From assembly GCA_030656555.1 (NCBI GenBank), contig JAUSPN010000039.1, positions 1 through 39,663 on the forward strand: DNA of 39,663 bases, given 5' to 3'. Position numbers and translations under genes: made by a program. The notes beneath the pieces are model-generated. The model was not told the origin of the DNA and ran no database searches. It worked only from the letters and a program-made list of their open reading frames with translations. The DNA is from Candidatus Desulfaltia sp. Its GTDB lineage: Bacteria; Desulfobacterota; Desulfobacteria; Desulfobacterales; ETH-SRB1. Below are positions 1 to 9,900 of the stretch, piece by piece; the stretch's first letter is position 1; each line of letters starts with the position of its first letter.

Positions 1-140
1 AGACCTTTGAAAAATGCTCAATTTTGTTCAATTTCAAGGAAGGCGAAAATTTTAACCGCAGGAATACATTGAGTATTTTGAGGATTAAAATTTGAGCCTG
101 ACGCCGCAATTGGGCAAAAGGGGGCGTTTTGCAAAGGTCT
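1..140. repeat. MITE-like long imperfect palindrome
   Basis: The first 19 bases and the reverse complement of bases 122-140 match at 16 of 19 positions (both begin AGACCTTTG). The inner sequence also pairs: the stretch around 24-56 resembles the reverse complement of 82-117, and AATAC/GTATT close a 5-base loop near position 70. The whole 140 bp can thus fold into one long interrupted hairpin with terminal inverted repeats. It encodes no protein. The layout suggests a non-autonomous miniature element or a REP-like unit. Because the window begins at its edge, no target duplication can be checked and it may extend further left. Confidence 0.6.
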
Positions 141-169
141 CGATAAGCTGTATACAAGGTTTTTATTGG

Positions 170-898
170 CTATTTTACCCTCTTTACCCTTAATATAATA
201 ATAGTAATATTGTCGTTTCCTCCATATTTATTAGCCAGATTCACCAACGTCTTGCATGCTTTATCCGGCCTTTCTTTATTAACAACCGCAAGTATTTCTT
301 CCAGAGAGACCTTATCGCTTAAACCGTCGGAACTAATAACCAGGGCATCATCTTTGAAACACTGAATTTCTTGGATATCAGGCCTTACTGTTTTTCCGAT
401 TCCTATGGCGCGGGTAAGCATGTGTTTGAATACGCTGCTCAGATGCTTTGCTCCTTCAGGGTCGATAGCTGTCTGTTCCGCAAGAAGATTATGAATTACC
501 GACAACAGCTTTATGCTTTTGTCACGCACAAGATATACAGGGCTGTCGCCAACGTTTGCGGCAATGACGGTATTGTCGGTGAAACAGACCGCCGATACAG
601 TGGAGCCCATCCCCTGGTATGAGTTTCTATTGTATGAGGCACGGAATATCACCTGGTTGGCCAGATGGATGCTGGAAAGGAGCCGATCGGCCCTTCCCCC
701 CTCCGCTTCCCTGAAGCGCTTCATGTATTTTTGAATTGTTTCAACCACCAGCTTACTTGCGACTTCGCCAGACTGGTGCCCCCCCATGCCGTCGGCCACC
801 ACATAAAGTCTCTGGTCATCGCCCAGAAACAGGCAATCCTCATTGTTTTTTCGTTTTCTGCCGATGTCTGTAATGCCGGATGATTCAATGATAACCAT
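170..898 (-). CDS. PP2C-family protein serine/threonine phosphatase
   Basis: This 242-residue protein is a compact bacterial PP2C (PrpC/Stp type) phosphatase: a metal-dependent enzyme that removes phosphate from Ser/Thr residues in the cytoplasm. The family motifs appear in order: DIGRKRKNNED near the N-terminus, VVADGMGG (metal-binding Asp and the glycines), GSTVSAV, ANVGDSPVYL, an LTRAIG segment, DALVISSDGLSD and GGNDNIT near the C-terminus. The length is normal for a stand-alone catalytic domain, with no membrane segment or sensor domain. No partner Ser/Thr kinase or FHA protein lies in the window, so its substrate is unknown. The start is the first Met before the conserved SGxTDxGxxR region; its Shine-Dalgarno is weak. 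It diverges from yraN. Confidence 0.9.
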   Translation of the reverse strand: MVIIESSGITDIGRKRKNNEDCLFLGDDQRLYVVADGMGGHQSGEVASKLVVETIQKYMKRFREAEGGRADRLLSSIHLANQVIFRASYNRNSYQGMGSTVSAVCFTDNTVIAANVGDSPVYLVRDKSIKLLSVIHNLLAEQTAIDPEGAKHLSSVFKHMLTRAIGIGKTVRPDIQEIQCFKDDALVISSDGLSDKVSLEEILAVVNKERPDKACKTLVNLANKYGGNDNITIIILRVKRVK

Positions 899-961
899 AA
901 TTATTTTTATATCACAAAAAAATATTTTACAGGAAGCTTTTTCCCAAACAACAATCCTGTA

Positions 962-988
962 TTGATTTTGTTTTAATAATATTATACT
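962..988 (+). promoter_or_regulatory. Possible promoter of yraN-rsmI
   Basis: TTGATT at 962-967 and TATACT at 983-988 form a candidate sigma70 pair, but the 15-bp spacing is short. The surrounding 900-1020 stretch is very AT-rich and must hold promoters for the divergent phosphatase and yraN genes. This is a weak prediction. Confidence 0.25.
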
Positions 989-1052
989 TTAAAATTAATT
1001 AAGCAAAAACCTCAATTGATAGTTGTCAGGGATTAGGATTAAGGGCATTGTT

Positions 1053-1430
1053 ATGACAACCAAGTATCAGAAATTCGGCGCAAAAAGTGAATCTATTGCC
1101 GTTGATTGCCTTAAAAAGCAGGGATACAGGATAATTGAGCTAAATTACCGCACCAAACTTGGCGAAATCGACATAATCGCAAAACAGGAGGAAACCCTTG
1201 TTTTTATAGAAGTAAAAGCCAGAAAATCCAGCCGGTTCGGTCGCCCTGAATTGGCGGTAACTCCAAAAAAACAAAGAAAAATTTCAATGGTAGCTTTATG
1301 TTATCTCAAATCCACAAAACAAAGCAATGCAAAGGCAAGGTTTGACGTGGTGGCTATTAATTCAGCAAAAGCAAAAGAGAGCCCAAACATTAAGATAATC
1401 AAAAATGCCTTTGAACTTGCCTACAAATAA
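1053..1430 (+). CDS. yraN: YraN/UPF0102 family nuclease-like protein
   Basis: This 125-residue protein belongs to the UPF0102 (YraN) family, which has a restriction-endonuclease-like (PD-D/ExK) fold; its cellular role is not settled. Family signatures are visible: a GAKSESIAVDCL helix, GYRIIELNYR, then LGEIDIIAK and LVFIEVKARKS, which carry the acidic and lysine residues of the putative active site. A TTG at 1023 would add ten residues, but the ATG at 1053 sits 7 nt after AAGGG and fits the family N-terminus better. The last 26 nt overlap rsmI, indicating translational coupling. Pairing of yraN with rsmI is common in bacteria. Confidence 0.88.
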   Translation: MTTKYQKFGAKSESIAVDCLKKQGYRIIELNYRTKLGEIDIIAKQEETLVFIEVKARKSSRFGRPELAVTPKKQRKISMVALCYLKSTKQSNAKARFDVVAINSAKAKESPNIKIIKNAFELAYK

Positions 1431-2280
1431 TCCTGAAAAGCCCGGCAAAAAGGGGGATCTTTATGTTATTGCCACTCCGATCGGGAATAGGGAGGATATT
1501 ACTTTAAGAGCCCTCAATATTCTTGGAAGAGTTGATCTCGTTGCCGCGGAGGACACAAGACATACCTTAAGATTTCTATCTCATCATAATATTAAACGCC
1601 GTCTTATTTCTTATCATGAACACAATGAAAGGGAGCGCACGAAGAACCTGCTTGATAAACTTAACTCCGGGTTATCTGTAGCGCTTGTGTCGAATGCCGG
1701 AACGCCGACCGTCTCCGATCCCGGCTATCAATTAATAAAGGCGGCCATAGAAAAGGACATAAGAGTTATTCCGATACCCGGCGTATCTGCAGCCGTTACC
1801 GCCATTAGCGTTTCAGGAATGCCAACCGATTCCTTTGTTTTTATCGGCTTTTTGGCGAAAAAAAAGGGAAAGAAGCTTGAGCAGTTGAGGAAACTGGCTT
1901 TTGAGCAAAAAACAATAATATTTTATGAATCTCCAAGACGCATACAGACACTTTTAGAGGAAATAATATTGAACATAGGCGACAGAAAGGGTGTATTGTG
2001 CCGTGAGATGACCAAGCTTCATGAGGAGTTTGTTAGAGGTAATTTATCCAAGATTCTTATATCGTTGAAAGAACGTCCATCAATAAAGGGAGAATGCACA
2101 CTTCTTGTGGCCGGAGAAGAGGAAAATAAAGATGTTTCCTTTGAAAAGGCAAGAGAGGAAATAAAAAAGAAGCTGGCATCCGCAAAAGGCGGCCTGTCGG
2201 ACATTGCAAAAGAGATAGCAAAGAAATATAATATCCCTAAAAATATAGTGTATGATGAGGCTTTGAAGATTAAAGATTAA
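1405..2280 (+). CDS. rsmI: 16S rRNA (cytidine1402-2'-O)-methyltransferase
   Basis: RsmI uses S-adenosylmethionine to 2'-O-methylate C1402 in the decoding centre of 16S rRNA. The 291-residue sequence has the tetrapyrrole-methylase fold with family motifs: GDLYVIATPIGNREDIT, VAAEDTRHT, a YHEHNE stretch, ALVSNAGTPTVSDPG, IPGVSA and FIGFLAKKKGK, followed by FYESPRR and a REMTKLHEE segment. The length is close to typical (about 280). The ATG used lies inside the end of yraN with no strong Shine-Dalgarno, suggesting coupling to yraN termination; the N-terminal dozen residues before GDLYVIATP are not conserved, so the start may be slightly long. Confidence 0.93.
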   Translation: MPLNLPTNNPEKPGKKGDLYVIATPIGNREDITLRALNILGRVDLVAAEDTRHTLRFLSHHNIKRRLISYHEHNERERTKNLLDKLNSGLSVALVSNAGTPTVSDPGYQLIKAAIEKDIRVIPIPGVSAAVTAISVSGMPTDSFVFIGFLAKKKGKKLEQLRKLAFEQKTIIFYESPRRIQTLLEEIILNIGDRKGVLCREMTKLHEEFVRGNLSKILISLKERPSIKGECTLLVAGEEENKDVSFEKAREEIKKKLASAKGGLSDIAKEIAKKYNIPKNIVYDEALKIKD

Positions 2281-2375
2281 TGAACCGCAATAGCGAGTGC
2301 ATTCCCTGTAGCTTGTTACAGGGCTCTTCAATTCGTAAAAAACTTGTAGAGAAGATTATTAAAAGGAGAAGGAAT

Positions 2376-4532
2376 ATGCAAGGCCTTGATGCGATTTTTT
2401 CCCCGGAATCGGTGGCCGTTATAGGAGCGTCCACCAAGTCCGGAAAGGTTGGACACGATATTTTTGCCAATATCTTAAGTGGAAATTATCAGGGAAAACT
2501 TTATCCTGTTAATCCTAATGCCAAGTCGGTTTTAAATATAATGGCATATACATCTATCCTGGAAGTGCCTGGTGATGTGGATCTCGCAATAATAATTCTT
2601 CAGCCTAAACTCGCCTTAAAGGCCGTTGAAGAGAGTGTGAGAAAGGGGGTAAAGGGAATTGTGATTGTGTCTGCCGGCTTTCGGGAAGTGGGCGCAGAAG
2701 GCTTGGAGATAGAAAGCAGGATAGCTGCTGTTTGCAAAAAGGCAGGGGTGCGTCTTGTGGGCCCAAACTGTCTTGGCGTGATCAATCCGGCTCCTTCGGT
2801 AAGTCTGAACGCGAGCTTTTCGGCGCGCATGCCTGCAAGCGGCAATATTTCCTTTATTTCCCAGAGTGGTGCATTATGCACGGCTGTTCTGGATTTTGCC
2901 GCTGACAGGGATTTTGGTTTTTCAAAGTTCATTTCCATAGGCAACAAGGCGGATGTGGATGAGCTTGATCTCCTGCGCTACCTGCATGAAGACATGGATA
3001 CAAGGGTTATTTTGATGTATCTGGAAGAGCTTAGAAGAGGCCCTGAATTTATAGAGATCGTGAAAGAGATTACCTCCGGGAACAGGCCTACCCCCATACT
3101 TGCCATAAAGTCGGGAAGGACAAGCGCCGGAGCCCAGGCAGCAGCGTCCCATACAGGGGCTCTATCCGGATCCGAGGCGGTGTATGATGCGATTTTCCAG
3201 CAGACAGGGATGATTCGTGTTGATTCAATTGATGAGCTTTTTGATTTTGCAATTGCTTTTGCCTATAAAAGTGAAAGCGCTTTGGGAAAACTCAGAAGGA
3301 AGATTCCGTACGGCAACAGGGTCGCCATTGTCACAAATGCCGGAGGGCCGGGGATTATAGCTACCGATATTACTATGTCGTCAGGTCTCATGCTTGCCAA
3401 ATTCCGTCAGGAAACAATTGATGCTCTTGCAAGCCATCTCCCACTTACAGCAAATCTTCATAATCCTGTGGATATCATCGGAGATGCAGCGCCGGATCGT
3501 TATGAAAACGCTTTAAGCGTTGTAATAAATGACGATGGAGTAGACGGAGCCCTTGTAATTCTCACCCCTCAGTCAATGACGAACGTTCTTGGAACAGCGG
3601 AAGCCATTATAAGAATTGCCAGGCGGACTCACAAGCCTATCCTCTGCTGTTTTATGGGAGTTGTCGATGTTTCCGCCGGAGTAAGATATCTTCAGGAGTA
3701 TGGTTATCCGGTTTATAAGTTTCCTGAAAATGCGGCAAAAGCTTTCGGAGCGCTTTATAGATATTTTAAGTGGTTGAACCGGCAGCATTTTGCGCAATAT
3801 GAATTAAAGCACGACAAAGAGCGTGCCGCCGATATTATTAAAAATTGTCTCGAATCAGGGAAAACCCGGCTGGGCGAACTGGACGGAAACGAACTGCTTA
3901 AATGCTACGGTTTTAATGTGTTGCCGACACAGCTTGCGGAAACCGAGGAAGAAGCGGCAGAGATCGCCGAAACCATGACCTTTCCTGTGGCGATGAAAAT
4001 TGTATCGCCGCAAATTCTGCACAAAACCGATGCTGGTGGAGTCATGTTGGGGCTTGAGAGTCCAGATGAGGTAAAAAAGGCTTTTAATGAGATAGTTGAA
4101 AAGGCCAAACAGCATGATCCAAACGCGGAAATAAAGGGGGTGCTGATTCAAAAAATGGCCATGCGCGGAGAAGAAGTGATACTTGGCATGAACAGGCAAC
4201 CGGTTTTCGGGACATTACTCATGTTTGGTCTTGGTGGAGTATATGTTGAACTTTTTCATGATGTTGTATTTCGCATAGCGCCTATCGGCAGAAATGAATC
4301 CCGCAGAATGATCCGTAGTATTAGAGGATATAAAATATTTCAGGGCTTCAGGGGAAGACCTGCGGTTGATATGGAAATTCTTGAAAAATCAATGGTAAGC
4401 CTTTCAGATATGTCAATTAATCACCCGGAGATCGATGAGCTGGATATAAATCCGCTTCTGGCTCATGAAAAGGGGGCTACCGTTGCTGACTGCAGAATCA
4501 TTTTAAAAAATCCGGATGGTTCAAAAAAATAG
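2376..4532 (+). CDS. ADP-forming acetyl/acyl-CoA synthetase, alpha-beta fusion
   Basis: The product (718 residues) is an ADP-forming acyl-CoA synthetase, converting acyl-CoA, ADP and phosphate to acid, ATP and CoA and so conserving energy by substrate-level phosphorylation. The N-terminal half is the CoA-binding/ligase region (SVAVIGAST, GPNCLGVINP, ISQSGAL) with the SHTGALSG segment holding the likely phosphorylated His (about residue 259). The C-terminal half is an ATP-grasp domain (YGFNVLPT, MKIVSPQILHKTDAGGV, FGLGGVYVE, ELDINPLL). No GNAT domain is present, which argues against a Pat-type protein acetyltransferase. The reading frame is open from 2280, but AAGGAGAAGG directly before ATG 2376 decides the start. 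Acyl specificity cannot be read from sequence. Confidence 0.88.
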   Translation: MQGLDAIFSPESVAVIGASTKSGKVGHDIFANILSGNYQGKLYPVNPNAKSVLNIMAYTSILEVPGDVDLAIIILQPKLALKAVEESVRKGVKGIVIVSAGFREVGAEGLEIESRIAAVCKKAGVRLVGPNCLGVINPAPSVSLNASFSARMPASGNISFISQSGALCTAVLDFAADRDFGFSKFISIGNKADVDELDLLRYLHEDMDTRVILMYLEELRRGPEFIEIVKEITSGNRPTPILAIKSGRTSAGAQAAASHTGALSGSEAVYDAIFQQTGMIRVDSIDELFDFAIAFAYKSESALGKLRRKIPYGNRVAIVTNAGGPGIIATDITMSSGLMLAKFRQETIDALASHLPLTANLHNPVDIIGDAAPDRYENALSVVINDDGVDGALVILTPQSMTNVLGTAEAIIRIARRTHKPILCCFMGVVDVSAGVRYLQEYGYPVYKFPENAAKAFGALYRYFKWLNRQHFAQYELKHDKERAADIIKNCLESGKTRLGELDGNELLKCYGFNVLPTQLAETEEEAAEIAETMTFPVAMKIVSPQILHKTDAGGVMLGLESPDEVKKAFNEIVEKAKQHDPNAEIKGVLIQKMAMRGEEVILGMNRQPVFGTLLMFGLGGVYVELFHDVVFRIAPIGRNESRRMIRSIRGYKIFQGFRGRPAVDMEILEKSMVSLSDMSINHPEIDELDINPLLAHEKGATVADCRIILKNPDGSKK

Positions 4533-4549
4533 CTACGGAGTTTGTTGAG

Positions 4550-5122
4550 TTGAATACTATTTATCCGGTTATACTTGCGGTTCCTGACGACAAGAGAAAC
4601 CTTTCCAGTAAAAACAGGACATTGTATCTCAGCAGGCATGCGAGGTATGCCCTTGAAATATCCGCCCAAAAGAGCCGCATTCATTTGGGTGATCTTTTAA
4701 AGGATAAAAACGGCGTTCCCATGCCTTGCGAAGGAAATTACTGGTCCCTTTCGCATAAACCTGCATATGTTGCGGCAGTAGTAGCTCATGAAAGAATCGG
4801 CATTGATATAGAAGAAATACGGACATGCTCAGAGTCTCTTTTCAGGAAAATAGCGGATCACAAAGAATGGGGGCTTGCTGATACAGATAAATTTAAGCTG
4901 TTCTTTCGATACTGGACCGCCAAAGAGGCGGTGCTTAAGGCTGTAGGGACAGGCCTGAAAGATCTTTCAAAATGCAAAATCACGCAGATTATTGATGAAA
5001 ACAATCTTGCCATAGACTATATGAATAAAAGATGGCTGGTTGAGCATCTCTTTTTTAACAGGCATATTGCATCGGTAAATAAAGGTTTATATGATATTAA
5101 GTGGTCAGTGGTCAGGGGATAG
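4550..5122 (+). CDS. 4'-phosphopantetheinyl transferase, Sfp/AcpT type
   Basis: This 190-residue protein transfers the 4'-phosphopantetheine arm of CoA to a Ser of acyl or peptidyl carrier proteins. Recognisable motifs are YWSLSHKPAYVAAVVA, GIDIEEI (Mg-binding acidic residues) and YWTAKEAVLKAVGTGL. It starts with TTG at 4550, ten bases after CGGAG and 17 bp after the synthetase stop, so it is probably co-transcribed. The last residues (SVVRG) are encoded by GGTCAG-type repeat sequence, so the C-terminal tip is probably repeat-derived and not conserved. Which carrier protein it serves is unclear, since no polyketide or fatty-acid genes lie nearby. Confidence 0.85.
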   Translation: MNTIYPVILAVPDDKRNLSSKNRTLYLSRHARYALEISAQKSRIHLGDLLKDKNGVPMPCEGNYWSLSHKPAYVAAVVAHERIGIDIEEIRTCSESLFRKIADHKEWGLADTDKFKLFFRYWTAKEAVLKAVGTGLKDLSKCKITQIIDENNLAIDYMNKRWLVEHLFFNRHIASVNKGLYDIKWSVVRG

Positions 5123-5124
5123 AG

Positions 5125-5284
5125 GATTAAAGGATTAAGGGATTAAGGGATTAAGGGATTAAGGGATTAAGGAATTAAGGGATTAAGGGATTAAGGGATT
5201 AAGGGATTAAGGGATTAAGGGATTAAGGGATTAAGGGATTAAGGGATTAAGGGATTAAGGGATTAAGGGATTAAGGGATTAAGG
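5125..5284 (+). repeat. Octanucleotide tandem array (GATTAAGG)x20
   Basis: Twenty contiguous 8-bp units of GATTAAGG; only two vary (GATTAAAG at 5125 and AATTAAGG at 5173). The array starts three bases after the PPTase stop codon. Its last unit supplies the AAGG of the AAGGAG Shine-Dalgarno for the downstream gene at 5294. Copy-number changes would not alter any reading frame but would change the leader length and the number of AAGG-like ribosome-binding sites. No spacers are present, so it is not a CRISPR. Confidence 0.97.
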
Positions 5285-5293
5285 AGTATTGAT

Positions 5294-6874
5294 ATGCATG
5301 TAACATTTTATGGCGCGGTCAGGGAAGTCACTGGATCGATGCATCTTATTGGAACCGAGACCAACAAGATACTGCTGGATTGTGGAATGTTTCAGGGACG
5401 ACGGAAGGAGACCGAACAAAAGAACAGAGTGCTTTCTTTTGACCCGCAGATTATTACAAATGTAGTGCTTTCGCATGCCCATATAGACCATTCCGGCCGT
5501 ATTCCCCTGCTGACGAAAGATGGGTTTAACGGAAATATCATCTGCACGCGAGCCACGGCCGATGCCTGTGAATATCTACTGAATGATTCCGCTTATATTC
5601 AGGAATCAGATGCAAATTATCTTAATTATAAAACCGTCCGTTCATATTTATATGGGTTGCTGACATCTTCGGATAAGAAAAAGAAATCAGACAGTGACAA
5701 TGAAAAGATAAAAAAAATTTTAAAGAGCCATCGTAATACTCTTAACACGGAAAAAATTAACGAATATATTGAGAAATACCATATAGAAGGTATCCGCCCA
5801 CTATATACTGTTGTTGAGGCACAGCAATCTTTTAAATATTTTAACGGTTATCCATATCTTCAACCTGTAACAATCGGTAAGGATACGACATGTACTTTTT
5901 ATGATGCAGGTCACATTCTTGGATCAGCCTTTTCCATTATCAAAACCATTGAAAACGGCAGATCATATACTATTTGTTATACCGGTGATATAGGCAGATT
6001 TGATGTGCCGATACTAAAAAATCCGACCCTGAACTTTCACGAAGAGGACAGGGACATAGATTTGCTGATTATGGAGAGCACATACGGCAATCGTTTGCAC
6101 GAACCGATGAAGGATTTAAAACAACAATTGAAGCAGGTGCTTATCGATACTTTCAACAGGGGTGGTTCTGTTTTAATACCCAGTTTTGCATACGGACGCA
6201 CACAGGAGATTTTATATTTTCTTCACAAACTCTATGATGAGGGAGAAGTGCCGCGGAGGCCGATTTATGTCGACAGTCCTCTTGCGACTAAATTAACAGG
6301 GGTTTACGGTGAACATCCCGAAGTTTATGATATGGAAACCAACGAAGTCTTTTTAAAGAACGGCAAAAACCCTTTCATATTTGACCAGGTCCGTTTTGTG
6401 GGATCGGTTGATGAATCGATGGATCTCATGCGGGATGAAAAACAGCATATTGTTATTGCCGCTTCCGGGATGTGCGAGGCCGGACGCATTTTGCACCATC
6501 TGCGTTATAAAATACATAATGCAAAAAATACCATTCTTATTGTCGGTTATATGGCTCAAAACACTCTTGGCCGTCGAATACAGGAAAACGGCGAAACATA
6601 CGAGAAATCCGGCAGAAAGGATCCGCCTCCACAGCTTAGATTCCTTAATAAAATTTATCCGCTTAAAGCCCATGTTACAAGGCTGGGCGGGTTCAGCGCT
6701 CATGCCGACAAAAATGAAATGCTTCGATTTGTCAAAGAGTCAAACTTACGCATAAAGAAGATCGCGGTAGTCCATGGAGAAGAGGATCAGTCGATTTTAT
6801 TTGCCAACCAGCTCGAAAATGAAGGTTTTTCGGTAGTTGTGCCCAGGGTTGGAGAGACAGTGTGGATAAAATAA
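5294..6874 (+). CDS. Metallo-beta-lactamase/beta-CASP RNase-like protein
   Basis: The protein (526 residues) is a beta-CASP metallo-hydrolase related to the CPSF73/Ysh1 and bacterial RNA-processing nucleases; it probably cleaves RNA with two zinc ions in the cytoplasm. Visible motifs are HAHIDHSG (residues 61-68), DAGHILGSA, TGDIGR, ESTYGNR, the beta-CASP segment IPSFAYGRTQE, IVIAASGMCEAGR, GYMAQNTLGR and GGFSAHADKNE, and a terminal HGEE. A Lys/Ser-rich stretch around residues 120-160 lies between the first zinc motif and the rest of the lactamase fold. AAGGAG before the ATG comes partly from the octamer array upstream. Its substrates are unknown. Confidence 0.88.
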   Translation: MHVTFYGAVREVTGSMHLIGTETNKILLDCGMFQGRRKETEQKNRVLSFDPQIITNVVLSHAHIDHSGRIPLLTKDGFNGNIICTRATADACEYLLNDSAYIQESDANYLNYKTVRSYLYGLLTSSDKKKKSDSDNEKIKKILKSHRNTLNTEKINEYIEKYHIEGIRPLYTVVEAQQSFKYFNGYPYLQPVTIGKDTTCTFYDAGHILGSAFSIIKTIENGRSYTICYTGDIGRFDVPILKNPTLNFHEEDRDIDLLIMESTYGNRLHEPMKDLKQQLKQVLIDTFNRGGSVLIPSFAYGRTQEILYFLHKLYDEGEVPRRPIYVDSPLATKLTGVYGEHPEVYDMETNEVFLKNGKNPFIFDQVRFVGSVDESMDLMRDEKQHIVIAASGMCEAGRILHHLRYKIHNAKNTILIVGYMAQNTLGRRIQENGETYEKSGRKDPPPQLRFLNKIYPLKAHVTRLGGFSAHADKNEMLRFVKESNLRIKKIAVVHGEEDQSILFANQLENEGFSVVVPRVGETVWIK

Positions 6875-6908
6875 AAATTTAAATAAGCAATCAGGTCAGA
6901 AAGGAAGT

Positions 6909-9900
6909 ATGGGCGGCAATATAAATTCGTTGGGTATATGCCTGGGGGCATCTACAGTTTCACTTGTCTGGATGGAGCTTGAGCAGGGCAGGGATGGAGA
7001 AAACAAAACAAAGCCTCGTGTGGTTAAATATTTACTTCATTCACACGAGGGAAATCCAAAGCAAACATTGCTTTCAGCTCTCGAGTCGCTGGATATTAAT
7101 TCATACGACAGGATTGCAGTGACAGGAAGGAGATTTCGTAACCTTGTAAAACTGTCATCCATATCCGAACCTGAAGCAGTGGAATACGCATACGGTTTTG
7201 TTAAACCAGCGGACATTGCATGTCCGGCAGTTGTTTCCGCAGGCGGGGAGACCTTCATGGTATATGCTCTGGACGGTCAGGGGCAGATATCCAATGTTTT
7301 GACCGGCAACAAGTGCGCATCCGGAACCGGTGAATTCTTTCTTCAGCAACTTCGCAGAATGAAAGTAACGCTGGAAGAGGCAGCCCGGTGGGCGGCTGCG
7401 GAAGAGCCATATCAGCTTTCCGGGCGTTGTTCGGTTTTTTGCAAATCCGACTGCACCCATGCAACCAACAAAGGCATTCCTAAATCAAAGGTAACCGCCG
7501 GGCTTTGCAAAATGATGGCGGAGAAAATACTTGAGCTTTTAAAAAAGGTGCAAAGGGAAAACATCATGATTACCGGTGGCACTGCTCTTAATCAGATGAT
7601 GATTGAGTATCTGCGCAAAGATATCGCCGGTATTATTGTTCCTAAGGAAGCTCCGTATTTCGAAGCTCTTGGAGCTGCTCTCTGGGCGCTGGAAAACGAG
7701 ACCGCCGAATTTCCTGGGATGTCGGATTTATTAAGAACAGAAGTCACATCGTTTGACACACTTATGCCCCTTATGGATTTTAAAGAAATGGTTGAATTCA
7801 AGACTGTCGAAATGGGGGATGTCCGGCAGGGGGATGAATGCATACTGGGGCTTGACGTTGGTTCGACAACAACAAAGGCGATTCTTCTGAGGATCGACGA
7901 TAATGCAATGCTTGCGTCCGTTTATCTGCGTACTGACGGCGATCCTGTTGAAGCTTCCCGTAAGTGTTATGATTCGATTCTTAAGCAGATAAGTAAAAAG
8001 GTAAATCCTGATGAAATAAGCATAACAGGACTGGGTGTTACCGGCTCGGGTCGCCAGATAGCCGGTCTCCATGCGCTTACAAAAGGGATTATTAATGAGA
8101 TAATTGCCCACGCGACTGCAGCAGTGTATTTCGACCCCAAGGTGGACACAATATTTGAGATAGGCGGACAGGATGCAAAATATACTTATATCACAAATGC
8201 CGTGCCATCTGATTATGCGATGAACGAAGCCTGTTCCGCCGGCACGGGTTCTTTTCTGGAAGAGTCCGCATACGAGACCCTGGGCGTGAAAATGGAGGAT
8301 ATTGGAGATATTGCTTTTCAGGGCAAGTGCCCGCCTAATTTCAATGATCAGTGCGCCGCATTTATCGCATCCGACATAAAGAATGCTATTCACGAAGGTG
8401 TGAAGCACGAAGATATTGTAGCAGGTCTGGTCTATTCCATCTGTATGAACTATTCAAACAGGGTTAAGGGGAACAAGCCCATAGGAGAGAAAGTGTTTAT
8501 GCAGGGAGGGGTATGCTATAACAGGGCGGTCCCGTTTGCCATGGCCGCGCTTGTGGGCAAGCCTATAGTCGTTCCTCCTGAGCCTGGGCTTATGGGTGCT
8601 TTTGGTGTTGCGCTTGAGGTCAAGAAAAGGATTAAAACGGGATTAATCGAAAAGAAGATTTTTGACCTGGAGGCTATGCTAAAACGTGAGGTGAAATACG
8701 GAAAACCGTTTATATGCAAAGGCGGAAAGGAAAAATGTGACCGACGCTGCAATATAGCTTTAATCAAACTGGAAGGAAAGAAATATCCCTTTGGCGGAGC
8801 CTGCAACAGATACTACAATTTAAGGAACAAGGTGAAACATGACGTGGAAAAGCTTGACCTTGTTCGTGTAAGGCAGCAATTAATTTTTGATAAGTATGGA
8901 GGCAAACTGTCTGAGGATGGCAGGAAAAAGCAAAGAGGGAGAATCGGAATAAACAGAAGTTTCCTTGTTAACACTTTTTATCCGCTTTATTCCACATTTT
9001 TTACTCAGCTGGGGTTTGAGCCTGTTGTGCCTGATTTCCCTTTTAAAGAAGGAACGGATCAGAAAGAGGCGGCCTTTTGCTATCCTGCAGAATTGGCTCA
9101 TGGTTTTTTCTATGCACTGATTTATATGGACAATCCTCCGGAGTTCATATTCCTGCCTCAGTTCAAAGCTGTTCCTGCTCAAAACGGTTATGCAAGCTCA
9201 CAGGTTTGTCCTTTTGTTCAGGGTGAAACATTTTATCTCGGGGCTACATTCAGGGGAAAACTGGATGAACTTAAAAGCAGAGGAACAGAAGTATTGACAC
9301 CGCTGCTTGATTTGACAGAAGGGCTGGAAACCGCAGAAAAGCCCCTTGTTGAAACAGCCTTAAAGATGGGTGTCGGCAGGAAAGAGGCTGGAAAAGCTTT
9401 TGAAAAGGCCCTAAAGAAGCAGATGGAATGCATTGCCGAGATGAAAAAGATCGGCAATAAAGCCATTGAAGAGCTGGAAAAGGATCCGGATAAAACAGCG
9501 GTGGTGATATTTGCACGGCCTTACAACGGATTTGTTAAGGAAGCGCATATGGGAATTCCAAACAAGCTTGCATCAAGGGGCGTTCTGGTAATGCCGTTTG
9601 ATTTTCTTACATTTGATGATGAGAAAACGAAACGCCATATGTACTGGGGAATAGGACAAACCATATTAAAGGCGGCAAGGGTTGTTAAGAATCATCCTCA
9701 GCTGTTTGGGACTTATATAACAAACTTTTCCTGCGGCCCGGATTCATTTATAGTCGGATATTTCAGGAGTCTTATGGGGCAAAAACCGTCACTGACCCTT
9801 GAACTGGACAGCCATACGGCAGATGCCGGAATTGAGACCAGGGTTGAGGCGTTTCTTGATATAGTAGCAACATACAGGCAGCTTTTGGAAGAGAATATGA

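Noticed and set aside
5125-5284. CRISPR array
   Set aside because: The 8-bp units are directly contiguous, with no spacers, and no cas genes are present.
7731-8408. A 225-codon minus-strand frame inside the giant activase gene
   Set aside because: It is antisense to the canonical second ATPase domain and its translation shows no recognisable family.
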